Source of the DNA: Vibrio ulleungensis
GTDB taxonomy: Bacteria > Pseudomonadota > Gammaproteobacteria > Enterobacterales > Vibrionaceae
Length of the DNA stretch: 64,000 bases
Reading direction: 5' to 3'
NCBI RefSeq assembly: GCF_016900875.1
Contig: NZ_JAFEUM010000001.1
Coordinates: 337,241 to 401,240, forward strand
Shown: piece by piece, positions 28,374 through 37,552 of the stretch
Layout of the letters: the number at the start of each line of letters is the position of its first letter
Numbering within the stretch: position 1 is the first letter of the stretch
The notes under the pieces: model-generated
What the model saw: only the letters and a program-made list of their open reading frames with translations
What the model was told of the DNA's origin: nothing
Database searches by the model: none
Program-made: the position numbers and the translations under genes

Positions 28374-29069
28374 ATGAATACAGACCCGCAGCAGGGAAAA
28401 CTCTATCAAAAAGAGATTGTACTGCTGACAGAACCCAGCATGCAAACCACGCTGCTGAAAGAATCCTTAGAGCACAACTTAGGTATTCGCTTAAAGGTTT
28501 ATCCACTCAATGCACTGATTGAGCAAAGCATCGATGTCGATGACTATCTAATGATTGATATGTCGGCTTTTGAAGAGCGTTACGTTGAGTACTACGTCAA
28601 TTGCAAAGCTGTGGATTTTCCGCATGCCAGCGAAATTTTGATCAACTGCAATAAAGACCTTCATTACGGAGATTTATTAGGTTGGACCAATCTGGTTGGT
28701 GTGTTCTATCTTTCCGACGATATTTCAATGCTTGCTCAAGGTATTCAACGTATCACTGAAGGTGAAATGTGGCTTAGCCGAAAATTGGCGCAGGAATACA
28801 TTATGTATTTCCGAAGCATGCATCGTCCAAAAGCGCACAGTGTCGACGCCAATTTAACTAAGCGTGAGCAGGAAATCATTAAGTTACTAGGCAGTGGCGC
28901 ATCCAATGTAGAGATTGCAGAAAAGCTATTTGTCAGTGAAAACACGGTGAAAACGCACTTACACAATGTGTTTAAGAAAATCCATGCGAAGAACCGTTTG
29001 CAAGCGTTGATTTGGGCTCGTGAGCATATGCTTCTTGAAGATGAACCCTTGCAAGGTATGGCACCTTAA
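28374..29069 (+). CDS. vpsT: VpsT/CsgD-type LuxR-family regulator
   Basis: A 231-residue transcription factor. An atypical receiver-like N-terminus (about 13-130) lacks the phosphorylation pocket. It is followed by the c-di-GMP motif W-[FLM]-[TS]-R, here WLSR at 133-136. The LuxR helix-turn-helix (LTKREQEIIKLLGSGASNVE, then SENTVKTHLHNVFKKI) occupies about 160-215. In V. cholerae, VpsT dimerises with c-di-GMP and activates biofilm matrix genes. The match to that protein across the motif and HTH is close as I remember it. GGAGG (28361-28365) precedes the ATG. It shares a bidirectional terminator with malK. Confidence 0.85.
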   Translation: MNTDPQQGKLYQKEIVLLTEPSMQTTLLKESLEHNLGIRLKVYPLNALIEQSIDVDDYLMIDMSAFEERYVEYYVNCKAVDFPHASEILINCNKDLHYGDLLGWTNLVGVFYLSDDISMLAQGIQRITEGEMWLSRKLAQEYIMYFRSMHRPKAHSVDANLTKREQEIIKLLGSGASNVEIAEKLFVSENTVKTHLHNVFKKIHAKNRLQALIWAREHMLLEDEPLQGMAP

Positions 29070-29154
29070 TCTGTTGATTGACGCAGTTACGTTTAAGTAG
29101 TGAATCCCCGCTGTACGTCCTTGGCGTTACTGTGAGAGGTGCGAACACGCTCAT

Positions 29155-29185
29155 AAAAAAACCTCCTAATTAGGAGGTTTTTTTT
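29155..29185. terminator. Bidirectional terminator between vpsT-like gene and malK
   Basis: A7-CCTCCT-AATT-AGGAGG-T8 is a near-perfect palindrome with U tracts in both directions, serving both convergent genes. Confidence 0.95.
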
Positions 29186-29210
29186 ATTGCGTCTAAGAAA
29201 GAGGGCGGGG

Positions 29211-30320
29211 TTATACGCCCTTTTCTTTAAATAGACGACGACAAGCTTGGCCGTCAGCATGGAACAGGTGACAACGATCAGCGTTGATGCCAATCGAGTA
29301 GTGATCGCCAGGCTCCACATCAAGGGTATCTGGTTGACGGAAGATAACGTCTGCATCTGCGCCGTCTAGATTTAGATAAACCTGAGTTTCTTGTCCCAGT
29401 TTTTCAACAATCATTACTTCGCCTTGGATAGATGCGTCACCATCGTCTGCGGTGCGTAGGTGCTCAGGACGAATACCCAAAGACATACGGTCGCCCACGT
29501 TTACTGTGCTGCCTTCTACAGGGATCCAGAATGACGCGCCATTTGCTAGTTCAACTTTCACGCGCTCTGGCTCAGCTTCAAGGATGTGCACGCTCATGAA
29601 GTTCATTTTTGGTGAGCCAATGAAGCCCGCTACGAAACGGTTTTGTGGGTAGTGGTAAAGCTCAAGCGGCTTACCAACTTGAGAGACAAAGCCTGCATCA
29701 AGTACCACGATTTTATCCGCCATGGTCATGGCTTCTACCTGATCGTGCGTTACATAAATCATCGTACAACCCAGTTTGCGTTGTAGCTTAGTGATTTCGC
29801 TACGCATTTGTACACGCAGTGCCGCGTCCAAGTTAGAGAGAGGCTCATCTAGAAGGAATACGTTTGGTTGAGATACTAAAGTACGACCAATGGCAACACG
29901 CTGACGTTGACCACCAGATAATGCTTTTGGTTGACGATCCAATAGGTGAGTTAGCTGTAGGATGTCTGCAGCATGAGTAACACGCTTATCGATTTCACCT
30001 TTTTCAGCTTTTGCCAGCTTCATACCAAAAGACATGTTGTCGTAAAGGTTTAGGTGAGGGTATAGAGCGTATGATTGGAACACCATGCCTACGCCACGTT
30101 TTGAAGGTTCGGTATCGTTCATGCGTTCTTCACCAATGTAAAGATCACCTGATGTGATGTCTTCTAGGCCTGCGATACAACGCAATAGTGTAGATTTACC
30201 ACAACCTGACGGCCCAACAAATACTACAAATTCACCTTCTTGGATCTCTAGGTCAACGTTCTTTGAGATCAGAACGTCACCATAGGCTTTACATACATTT
30301 TTTAACGTGACACTCGCCAT
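29211..30320 (-). CDS. malK: Maltose/maltodextrin ABC transporter ATPase MalK
   Basis: The ATPase of MalFGK2, also known to bind and restrain MalT. Walker [10 protein letters not shown], signature LSGGQRQRV and Walker [13 protein letters not shown] are present, then a C-terminal regulatory OB-fold domain (about 240-369) with LGIRPEHL. I chose ATG 30318-30320, giving [14 protein letters not shown], which matches the E. coli start MASVQLQNV, and has GAGGAC on the minus strand 8 bp upstream. The frame extends 13 codons further but that is not needed. Product is 369 residues (E. coli 371). It is divergent from malEFG. Confidence 0.97.
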   Translation of the reverse strand: MASVTLKNVCKAYGDVLISKNVDLEIQEGEFVVFVGPSGCGKSTLLRCIAGLEDITSGDLYIGEERMNDTEPSKRGVGMVFQSYALYPHLNLYDNMSFGMKLAKAEKGEIDKRVTHAADILQLTHLLDRQPKALSGGQRQRVAIGRTLVSQPNVFLLDEPLSNLDAALRVQMRSEITKLQRKLGCTMIYVTHDQVEAMTMADKIVVLDAGFVSQVGKPLELYHYPQNRFVAGFIGSPKMNFMSVHILEAEPERVKVELANGASFWIPVEGSTVNVGDRMSLGIRPEHLRTADDGDASIQGEVMIVEKLGQETQVYLNLDGADADVIFRQPDTLDVEPGDHYSIGINADRCHLFHADGQACRRLFKEKGV

Positions 30321-30424
30321 TAAGCTTGTCCTCGAGTTTAATTTAAATTTATCGACCACTTATACTTGTATGAAGTTGTGCGCGATAAGTACTAGAAACT
30401 GTGTTAGAGCTAGCAAGAAAATTA

Positions 30425-30452
30425 GGGTGGTGCATAATGTAGCACACCACCC
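30425..30452 (-). promoter_or_regulatory. Hairpin in the malK leader
   Basis: GGGTGGTG (30425-30432) and CACCACCC (30445-30452) form an 8-bp GC-rich stem with a 12-nt loop, about 105-130 nt upstream of the malK start. Confidence 0.45.
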
Positions 30453-30634
30453 GCCATCAGCAATGGTGACTTGACTTCCCCCATTTGATATCCACCCCCA
30501 ATACGAAACTGTCTATCAATCAAAATCAAGCACTGCGCAATGTAAAGCGATCGTAACCGGTGAGCTAACGAACGCTAAGGTTCTTACTATCCACTCTAGG
30601 ATGAGCTTAGTTTTGATGATTTTGCTGCCCATGA

Positions 30635-30643
30635 CATCCTCCC
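30635..30643 (-). promoter_or_regulatory. MalT-box-like site (malK side)
   Basis: On the minus strand this reads GGGAGGATG, identical to the site upstream of malP. Confidence 0.6.
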
Positions 30644-30668
30644 GGTTAAAAAAAGTTGGGGGGGGAGT

Positions 30669-30681
30669 AGAGGAGGAGGAG
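30669..30681 (+). promoter_or_regulatory. GGA-repeat tract with MalT-box core
   Basis: AGAGGAGGAGGAG contains overlapping GGAGGA cores on the plus strand, and a run of eight G lies just before it (30658-30665). The tract recalls the TCC repeat upstream of malP. Confidence 0.55.
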
Positions 30682-30710
30682 TATTAGAGCCCATTGAGCC
30701 GCAAAATCTG

Positions 30711-30780
30711 ATCTTGCTCAACTTTGACCCCCAAAAAGTTGGGAGCAAAGTCACCCTACTGAAATTTCTGTGAGCAAGAT
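30711..30780. repeat. Inverted repeat with 10-bp arms in the malK-malE region
   Basis: ATCTTGCTCA (30711-30720) and TGAGCAAGAT (30771-30780) are exact complements 50 bp apart. The second arm overlaps the CRP-like site. A direct repeat AAAAAGTTGGG also occurs at 30650-30660 and 30733-30743. Confidence 0.7.
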
Positions 30781-30784
30781 CTCG
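30769..30784 (+). promoter_or_regulatory. CRP-like site upstream of malE
   Basis: TGTGA-GCAAGA-TCTCG matches the CRP consensus well in the left half and moderately in the right half. Confidence 0.4.
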
Positions 30785-30840
30785 AGCGCGATCGGACTAA
30801 GATCACGAAATTGTGTTAACCCCTTAGGGGCGTAGAGGGT

Positions 30841-30849
30841 AGGAGGATG
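30841..30849 (+). promoter_or_regulatory. MalT-box-like site (malE side)
   Basis: AGGAGGATG, differing by one base from the malP box, 90 bp before the malE start codon. Confidence 0.55.
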
Positions 30850-30938
30850 ATATATGCTCTAAAATCTCTGATGATAGACCCTGACTTCTGGCTATCTGTA
30901 TAGAAAGCCCTACATCAAAATAACAAAGGATTATGAAC

Positions 30939-32120
30939 ATGAAAAAAGCCCTAAGTTCTGTGGCACTAGGTACCCTGGTTGCTCTAGGTTCATTTGGCGC
31001 AAACGCTGCGATCGAGGAAGGTCAACTTACCGTTTGGATTTTCCCTGATAAAGGTTACAACGGCCTAGCAGAAGTAGGTAAACAATTTGAAGAAGACACG
31101 GGTATTAAAGTAAGCGTTCAATACCCAGATGACATTCAAAACAAGTTTGCTCAAGTTGCTGCAACAGGTGACGGCCCAGACATTTTCATTGGTCCACACG
31201 ATCGTATCGGCGCTTACGTTCAATCTGGTCTACTAGCTGAAGTTAACCCTTCTGCTGATGTAAAAGACGCAATGTTCGAATTCACATGGGATGCGGTAGA
31301 TGTTAAAGGTAAATACTACGGTTACCCAATCTCTGTAGAAGCTATCTCGCTAATCTACAACAAAGCACTTGTTCCTAACCCACCAAAAACGTGGGAAGAG
31401 ATCGAAGCACTAGATAAGAAACTTTCTGCTGAAGGCAAAAAAGCCATCATGTGGGATTTCAAAAACGCCTACTTCACTTGGCCTATGATGGCTGCTGACG
31501 GCGGTTACATCTACAAGCGTGGCGCAGCGGGTTACGACCTAAAAGACGCTGGTATCGATGAGAAAGGCGTTAACAACACTCTAACGTTCATGCGTGATCT
31601 AATGGACAAAGGTGTTATTTCTCCAGACATGAACTACGGTGTTATGGATGCTACGTTCGCGAAAGGCGAAACGGCAATGATCATCAACGGTCCTTGGGGC
31701 TGGGGTAACGCAGACAAAGCGGGTATCGATTACGGCGTAACGTACATTCCTAAGATCAACGGTCAAGATGCTAAGCCAATGGTTGGTGTACTTGCGGCGC
31801 AAATCAGCACTGCATCACCAAACAAAGACCTAGCGGTTGAGTTCCTAGAGAGCTACCTATTGACTGCTGAAGGTCTTGGTAAAGTGAATGCTGACGTTCC
31901 ACTAGGCGCGGTAGCACACAAAGCATATCAAGCTGAGCTAGAAGGCGATGCACGCATTGCAGCAACAATGAACAGCGCATTGAATGGTGAGGCGATGCCT
32001 AACATTCCTGAAATGCCTAAGTTCTGGGACGCAGCGACTAAAGCACTAGAAAACATCGCTTCTGGTCGTCAAACAGTAGACGCAGCTCTTGCTGATGCTG
32101 ATAAAGCAATGATTCGCTAA
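30939..32120 (+). CDS. malE: Maltose/maltodextrin-binding protein MalE
   Basis: The periplasmic binding protein of the maltose ABC importer, 393 residues. Signal peptide [23 protein letters not shown] is cleaved before [20 protein letters not shown]. The family features [30 protein letters not shown] and [20 protein letters not shown] match E. coli MalE closely. I prefer ATG 30939 over 30933 because AAGGA (30926-30930) is 8 bp from the former and only 2 bp from the latter. A hairpin follows the stop, before malF. Confidence 0.97.
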   Translation: MKKALSSVALGTLVALGSFGANAAIEEGQLTVWIFPDKGYNGLAEVGKQFEEDTGIKVSVQYPDDIQNKFAQVAATGDGPDIFIGPHDRIGAYVQSGLLAEVNPSADVKDAMFEFTWDAVDVKGKYYGYPISVEAISLIYNKALVPNPPKTWEEIEALDKKLSAEGKKAIMWDFKNAYFTWPMMAADGGYIYKRGAAGYDLKDAGIDEKGVNNTLTFMRDLMDKGVISPDMNYGVMDATFAKGETAMIINGPWGWGNADKAGIDYGVTYIPKINGQDAKPMVGVLAAQISTASPNKDLAVEFLESYLLTAEGLGKVNADVPLGAVAHKAYQAELEGDARIAATMNSALNGEAMPNIPEMPKFWDAATKALENIASGRQTVDAALADADKAMIR

Positions 32121-32137
32121 TAATAAGTAAGTCTTTG

Positions 32138-32168
32138 ATAGGGGCTAATTTGGCCCCTATTTGTTTTA
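32138..32168 (+). promoter_or_regulatory. Hairpin between malE and malF
   Basis: ATAGGGGC (32138-32145) pairs with GCCCCTAT (32153-32160), followed by TTGTTTT. In E. coli the malE-malF gap carries stem-loops that make MalE more abundant than the permease; this probably does the same. Confidence 0.75.
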
Positions 32169-32192
32169 AGTTAGGTAAGTTAAGGTTAAGTT

Positions 32193-33764
32193 ATGCAGTC
32201 AGTTAGCGGCGCAAAAATGCCAAATAACGGCATGAAGCTCAATTACAAACAGTTTTTAAAGTGGTTTGTGTTGGGTTTGATTGGTCTTGTAAATGGGTAC
32301 GCAGCTACCCTTATGTATATGAACGGCGAATTCCCGTTCGCTATGCTAACCGTCATTGTGACTTCCCTCGGTCTGTACTTCTTTGGAAGTAACAAGACCT
32401 ATGCACACCGTTATATCTTCCCTGGTATTGCGGGCATGATTATATTCGTACTCTTTCCGCTTTTTTACACGGTTAACCTTGCGTTCACCAACTACAGCGG
32501 TAAGAACCAGCTCACCTTTGAACGTGCACAAGGCGTCTTTCTAGACCGTACGTACAAAAGTGGCGAAAACTACCCATTTAAGCTTCATGAAGCCGACAAC
32601 GGCTACCAGCTTTCTCTAACGGTGGATGGCCAGCAATTAGTGACTCCAGTGATTGCACTGGATAATGACTCGGTTATTAACTTAGATTTGACTCCTGGTA
32701 CTGCGCCAGGCGAAGCACTAAAAATAAAAGACATTATCGCTAAGAAAAACCAACTTGGTCAGATCGAACTGATGCTGCCAAACCAAGAAGAAGTTCGCAT
32801 GAGCGGTCTTCGAAACTTTGGTGCTGTTGGACCGCTTTATACCAAACTTGATGAAGACGGTGAGTTACTGAAAAACAACCGTACTGGCGAGATCATTAAA
32901 GCCAACTTCGAAACTGGTTTCTACCAACAATATGATGAATCTACCCAGCAATTTGTGAGCGACGAAGGTCTTGCTCCTGGCTTTATTGTGGCCAACGGAA
33001 TTGCAAACTTCGAGCGTATTATCGAAGACGAGGGTATCCAAGAACCTTTCCTAGAAATCTTTATTTGGACTATCTTCTTCGCAGTAGCGACTGTTGTTCT
33101 AACCCTCATTATCGGCTTGGTACTAGCGTGTATTGTTCAGTGGGAAGCGTTGCGAGGCCGTGCGGTCTATCGCGTACTATTGATTCTTCCTTACGCGGTA
33201 CCATCATTTATCTCTATCCTAGTGTTCAAAGGTCTGTTTAATAACAGCTTTGGTGAGATAAACATGATTTTGGATGCCATTTTCGGCATCAAGCCAACTT
33301 GGTTTACTGATCCAACATTAGCTCGACTCATGGTCATCATTGTGAATATTTGGTTAGGTTTCCCTTATATGATGATTCTTGCTATGGGCCTCCTTAAAGC
33401 GATACCAGAAGATCTGTACGAAGCATCAGCCATTGATGGTGCAAACTTCATCCAGAACTTCAAGAACATTACATTGCCGCTGATCATGAAGCCAATGACT
33501 CCGCTGCTAATCGCAAGTTTCGCCTTTAACTTCAACAACTTCGTTATGATTTACCTGTTAACAGAAGGTGGACCAAACATGATTGGCGTGTCTGAGCCAG
33601 CGGGTTATACCGACTTACTCGTAAGCTACACCTACCGCATCGCGTTTGAGGGTAGTGGTACGCAAGACTTCGGTCTAGCCAGTGCAATCGCAACGCTTAT
33701 TTTCCTACTGGTTGGTGGTCTAGCGCTACTTAACCTACGCTTCACCAAGCTTACGCAAGACTAA
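32193..33764 (+). CDS. malF: Maltose ABC transporter permease MalF
   Basis: A 523-residue inner-membrane permease. As in E. coli MalF (514), three N-terminal helices (about 24-45, 50-68, 76-98) are followed by a large periplasmic P2 domain (about 105-285), beginning NLAFTNYSGKNQLTFERAQ. Five further helices follow, with the EAA coupling loop EDLYEASAIDGANFIQNFKNITLPLI. It is cotranscribed with malE and malG. Confidence 0.97.
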   Translation: MQSVSGAKMPNNGMKLNYKQFLKWFVLGLIGLVNGYAATLMYMNGEFPFAMLTVIVTSLGLYFFGSNKTYAHRYIFPGIAGMIIFVLFPLFYTVNLAFTNYSGKNQLTFERAQGVFLDRTYKSGENYPFKLHEADNGYQLSLTVDGQQLVTPVIALDNDSVINLDLTPGTAPGEALKIKDIIAKKNQLGQIELMLPNQEEVRMSGLRNFGAVGPLYTKLDEDGELLKNNRTGEIIKANFETGFYQQYDESTQQFVSDEGLAPGFIVANGIANFERIIEDEGIQEPFLEIFIWTIFFAVATVVLTLIIGLVLACIVQWEALRGRAVYRVLLILPYAVPSFISILVFKGLFNNSFGEINMILDAIFGIKPTWFTDPTLARLMVIIVNIWLGFPYMMILAMGLLKAIPEDLYEASAIDGANFIQNFKNITLPLIMKPMTPLLIASFAFNFNNFVMIYLLTEGGPNMIGVSEPAGYTDLLVSYTYRIAFEGSGTQDFGLASAIATLIFLLVGGLALLNLRFTKLTQD

Positions 33765-33776
33765 GGAGACATTCCC

Positions 33777-34667
33777 ATGCCAATGGTACAAGGTAAAAAT
33801 TTAAAATACCGTGTTTGGGCAACCCACATCGCAATGTGGAGTTTCCTAGCACTGATCATCTTCCCACTATTGATGATCGTCGCGATTTCATTCCGTACGG
33901 GTAACTTTGCGGTGGGCGATATCATTCCAAAGAACCCAACACTGGATCACTGGAGACTGGCACTTGGATTCTCTGTGACAAACTCTGATGGCAGCATTAC
34001 GCCACCTCCATTCCCAGTATTAACTTGGTTATGGAACTCAGTGAAAATTGCCGGGATCACATCAGTCCTTATCGTTGCACTGTCGACTACTTCGGCTTAT
34101 GCGTTTGCTCGTATGCGTTTTAAAGGCAAAGAAACGATTCTTAAGGGCATGATGATTTTCCAAATGTTCCCAGCGGTGCTGGCACTGGTTGCTCTCTACG
34201 CACTGTTTGATAAGTTGGGTCAATACATTCCATTCTTGGGGCTAAACACTCACGGCGGCTTGATATTCTCCTACTTAGGCGGTATCGCACTGCACGTATG
34301 GACGATAAAAGGGTACTTCGAGTCGATTGATAACTCGCTTGAAGAAGCCGCTGCTCTTGATGGGGCATCGCCTTGGCAAGCCTTCCGACTGGTATTGCTA
34401 CCATTGTCTGTGCCAATTCTAGCGGTGGTATTTATCCTATCGTTTATCGGTGTGGTGACAGAAGTACCAGTAGCGTCTCTATTGTTGACTGATGTGAATA
34501 ACTACACATTGGCAGTAGGTATGCAGCAGTACTTGAACCCTCAAAACTACCTATGGGGTGACTTTGCGGCGGCAGCGGTACTCTCTGCGCTTCCAATCAC
34601 CATCGTATTCCTACTGGCACAACGCTGGTTGGTAGGTGGCCTGACAGCCGGTGGTGTGAAAGGTTAA
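33777..34667 (+). CDS. malG: Maltose ABC transporter permease MalG
   Basis: A 296-residue permease, the same length as E. coli MalG, with six helices and the EAA loop [26 protein letters not shown]. The C-terminus ends [11 protein letters not shown], the tail that in E. coli contributes to the substrate path. It starts 12 bp after malF with AAGGAG upstream. A strong terminator follows. Confidence 0.97.
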   Translation: MPMVQGKNLKYRVWATHIAMWSFLALIIFPLLMIVAISFRTGNFAVGDIIPKNPTLDHWRLALGFSVTNSDGSITPPPFPVLTWLWNSVKIAGITSVLIVALSTTSAYAFARMRFKGKETILKGMMIFQMFPAVLALVALYALFDKLGQYIPFLGLNTHGGLIFSYLGGIALHVWTIKGYFESIDNSLEEAAALDGASPWQAFRLVLLPLSVPILAVVFILSFIGVVTEVPVASLLLTDVNNYTLAVGMQQYLNPQNYLWGDFAAAAVLSALPITIVFLLAQRWLVGGLTAGGVKG

Positions 34668-34691
34668 CTGACACCGAAACTTGTTAAGACT

Positions 34692-34725
34692 AAGATCGAA
34701 GGGCTAGCCCTTCGGTCTTTTTTTG
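34692..34725 (+). terminator. Intrinsic terminator of malEFG
   Basis: AGATCGAAGGGCT pairs with AGCCCTTCGGTCT (one G-U), followed by seven T. Confidence 0.92.
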
Positions 34726-34930
34726 TTTTTGGCACAGTAACATTGTTCAACCAACTTATGTCCCAAACTAGTCAGTGAATGGCCATGGTTTGTATTACTG
34801 TGGTTTAGGAGGCAAAACTAAATCAGACTTTTTATTGCGTAAAGTCAGGACAAAAATCGACCACTTCTGTATAGTCGCCACCTCGACCGTTCTTGGTCTC
34901 TGTTTTATCCTCCTTTCTTGGGATTGTCTT

Positions 34931-36124
34931 GTGAGTCGATTTTCGTTATCAGCATTGTCCGGCCAAACCGGGCGATTCTTTTTTATCAATGCCTTTGGAG
35001 CAATGGTATTTTGCTTTTTTTCGCCCCTGATCCCTACATTTATGGTGGAGGAGCTAGGTGTGGAGCCAATGTACATTGGCCTGTTTATGGTTGCGACAGC
35101 CATATCCGGCGTGCTTTATAGCCAGTTAGTAGGTCGACTTTCAGATAATGGGGTTAACGACAAACTCCTATACCAAATCTCCATGCTTGGTTCGTTGTTG
35201 TTCGCCGTATCGCTAATGGTATTAGATGGCTTTTGGCAGTTACTTATTGCCGGGGTCGTGCTACTAAGTATTGCGAGAACGTCGATGAGTCAGTCGATGA
35301 CGATGATCCGAAAGTATGCGGAGCGCAGCAAACTCAACACCACCACATTGAATGCACAGATGCGTTCGTCAATCTCTGGCGTTTGGATTATTGGTCCTCC
35401 GATTGCCTTTGGACTTGCAGGTGCATTTGGTTTTCGAGCCAGCTTTCTAGCCGCTGCTGTACTGGCAGTAGTGGTGATGTTAGTTGCACACTACAATTTA
35501 CCAGAGACCACTTCCAGCAAGAAAACTAAGCAACAGCGACAAGACTCAGAACCTATCCCGATGCTGTTTTGGCTTCTGGGTGCGATCACCTTCTTTGCGT
35601 TTGCTGCTCACTCGATCTACTTCACTGCCATCCCGCTGTACTTGGTTCAGGAAATGGGTGCAGAAGTGAGCGTTTCCGGGTTGTTGCTCGGTCTTACCGC
35701 AGGTTTAGAGATTCCATTTATGCTTTTAGCAGCGCGCTACTGTGCTCGGTTTGGTGTGTCAAGATTGCTCCGTTGGAGCTTTGTTTCTGGTTTTATTTTC
35801 TATGCAAGTCTCCAATGGGTCGAAAGCATTCCAAGTATCTTTATGCTGACTATTTTTAATGGGATATTTTTTGGGGTGTTTGCTGGGTTATCAATCAGTT
35901 TATTCCAAGATGCGCTACCTGATAGACCTGGGGTCGCATCAGCGTTTTACAGCAACTCGATGACCATTGCCTCTATGGCTGGTGGCAGTATTGCCGGATT
36001 GCTTGCGCAATGGGTCGACTTTAAGTTTGCCCTTTTGGGGAGTGTGGTCAGTATAGTACTGGCGTTCATTGGCCTCATAATCTACGAAGCTATCCAAGCA
36101 AAATCGGCAGAAACTAAGAGTTAA
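34931..36124 (+). CDS. SetA/SetB-like sugar efflux transporter (MFS)
   Basis: A 12-helix major-facilitator transporter. The phrase SGVWIIGPPIAFGLAGAFGFRASF matches the SetA/SetB sugar-efflux family (AWVIGPPLAF in E. coli SetA). The loop after helix 2 has QLVGRLSDNG, the family loop motif. The open frame begins at 34775, but the first 50 residues do not resemble a transporter. I chose GTG 34931 (MSRFSLSALSGQTG, 397 residues), the usual length, with a weak GGGA upstream. It may export excess sugars or analogues, which would fit its place after malEFG, but it has its own unit. Confidence 0.8.
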   Translation: MSRFSLSALSGQTGRFFFINAFGAMVFCFFSPLIPTFMVEELGVEPMYIGLFMVATAISGVLYSQLVGRLSDNGVNDKLLYQISMLGSLLFAVSLMVLDGFWQLLIAGVVLLSIARTSMSQSMTMIRKYAERSKLNTTTLNAQMRSSISGVWIIGPPIAFGLAGAFGFRASFLAAAVLAVVVMLVAHYNLPETTSSKKTKQQRQDSEPIPMLFWLLGAITFFAFAAHSIYFTAIPLYLVQEMGAEVSVSGLLLGLTAGLEIPFMLLAARYCARFGVSRLLRWSFVSGFIFYASLQWVESIPSIFMLTIFNGIFFGVFAGLSISLFQDALPDRPGVASAFYSNSMTIASMAGGSIAGLLAQWVDFKFALLGSVVSIVLAFIGLIIYEAIQAKSAETKS

Positions 36125-36277
36125 TATTACCCCGCACAAGTGCCTAGCTAACAACCCATCATTAGGATAGTTGGCATTAATGCTTAAGTGTGCCGTATTG
36201 CTCTAGCATGCCGTATCGCCTTGAGTCTTTTTTTGGTAACGTACCACCAAGAAAAATTCATAGGTTATTATACCGTT

Positions 36278-37552
36278 ATGCGACTATTGCACACATCCGA
36301 CTGGCACCTTGGTCAGCATTTTTTCACACAATCGCGTCTTAAAGAGCACCAGCTTTTTATCGATTGGTTGTGTGACACAGTCGTCAGCCAGAGCGTTGAC
36401 GCAATTATTGTGGCCGGCGATGTGTTTGATACAGGTTCTCCACCCAGTTACGCACGTGAACTGTACAATCAATTTGTGGTGCGTATGCACAAGCTTGATT
36501 GCCAAGTAGTGATACTCGCGGGGAATCATGATTCGGTAGCCGTATTGCAAGAGAGTCAGCAACTACTGGCGTATCTTAATACTTCAGTGATCACCAACGC
36601 CAGTGATGACTATGACCAGCAATTGGTAGAGCTTCGGGATAACAACGGAGAGCTTGGCGCCGTAGTGTGCGCAGTGCCTTTTTTACGCCCAAGGGACGTG
36701 ATATCGCAAAACCAAGGTATCAGCGCCCAACAGCGTCAGCTAGACCTATCTCAGGCGATTTCAGCGCATTACTTATCTCTTTATCAGCATGCTGCAGAGC
36801 GTCGAGACAAACATAACCCTAGCGCGCCAATCATTGGGACGGGACATCTAACCACTCTTGGGGTGTCACAGTCTGAATCAGTTCGAGACATATATATCGG
36901 CACGTTAGAGGGGTTTGCGTCGACCGAGTTTCCCCCGTTCGATTATTTAGCACTTGGCCATATACATCGACCTCAGCGAGTCTCCAAAAACAGTAACTTC
37001 CGATACTCAGGATCGCCGATCCCGCTCAGTTTTGATGAAGCAACAACGCAGAAGTCGGTAGTGATAATTGATTGCAATGAACAGTGCCAGACAACCTTGC
37101 ATGACATACCCGTATTTCGACCATTAATATCTTTATCTGGTGACTTAACCGAGATTGAATCAAGTATTAATGCGCTTGAAGACAGCACGTTAACAACTTG
37201 GTTAAGTATCAGTGTTAGTTCAGTTGAACAATACTCGGATCTACAAGCAAAGATTTACGCTATGTTAGAGCCTCTAAATGCCGATGTGTTACGAATTCAA
37301 CGGCAGATTAGTTCTTCTACAGCGGATAGCGAAGTGATTGAACACTCTCTTGACGAACTGCTGCCTTTAGATGTCTTTGAACGTAAGTTAAATCAGCAAC
37401 TAGCCGATGACATGACAGATGTGCACAAGCAACGCATCGAACGAGTTACCAAGCAGTTTAATGACATTCTTAATCAGGTAGAAACCTCTCAACAAGATGA
37501 CCCCACTTCAAATATTGCTGCAGATGCACCTAAGCAAGGAACGAATAAGTGA
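36278..37552 (+). CDS. sbcD: SbcD, exonuclease subunit of SbcCD (Mre11 homologue)
   Basis: A metallophosphoesterase that with SbcC cleaves DNA hairpins and protein-blocked ends. The motifs are HTSDWHLGQ, AGDVFDTGSP, LAGNHDS, GTGHLT and ALGHIHRP. I chose ATG 36278 (MRLLHTSDWHLGQ, 424 residues), the conserved start. The frame continues 30 codons upstream without family resemblance. Its stop overlaps the sbcC start by four bases, GTGA, showing translational coupling. Confidence 0.96.
   Translation: MRLLHTSDWHLGQHFFTQSRLKEHQLFIDWLCDTVVSQSVDAIIVAGDVFDTGSPPSYARELYNQFVVRMHKLDCQVVILAGNHDSVAVLQESQQLLAYLNTSVITNASDDYDQQLVELRDNNGELGAVVCAVPFLRPRDVISQNQGISAQQRQLDLSQAISAHYLSLYQHAAERRDKHNPSAPIIGTGHLTTLGVSQSESVRDIYIGTLEGFASTEFPPFDYLALGHIHRPQRVSKNSNFRYSGSPIPLSFDEATTQKSVVIIDCNEQCQTTLHDIPVFRPLISLSGDLTEIESSINALEDSTLTTWLSISVSSVEQYSDLQAKIYAMLEPLNADVLRIQRQISSSTADSEVIEHSLDELLPLDVFERKLNQQLADDMTDVHKQRIERVTKQFNDILNQVETSQQDDPTSNIAADAPKQGTNK

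Larger units (their letters stand above)
30321..30938. promoter_or_regulatory. malK-malE divergent control region
   Basis: 618 bp without genes. It holds at least three MalT-box-like sites, a CRP-like site, a leader hairpin on the malK side and repeated sequence elements, listed separately. In E. coli the equivalent region uses several MalT boxes and CRP sites to fire both operons together. Confidence 0.85.

Noticed and set aside
30820..30830. CCCCTTAGGGG palindrome upstream of malE
   Set aside because: Short, with too small a loop for a stable RNA hairpin, and no match to a known operator.
34775..34930. N-terminal extension of the sugar exporter
   Set aside because: About 50 residues before the first typical MFS segment, with no family similarity; GTG 34931 gives the normal length.
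36188..36277. N-terminal extension of SbcD
   Set aside because: The conserved SbcD start is MRLLHTSDWHLGQ at 36278; the upstream 30 codons look like untranslated leader.
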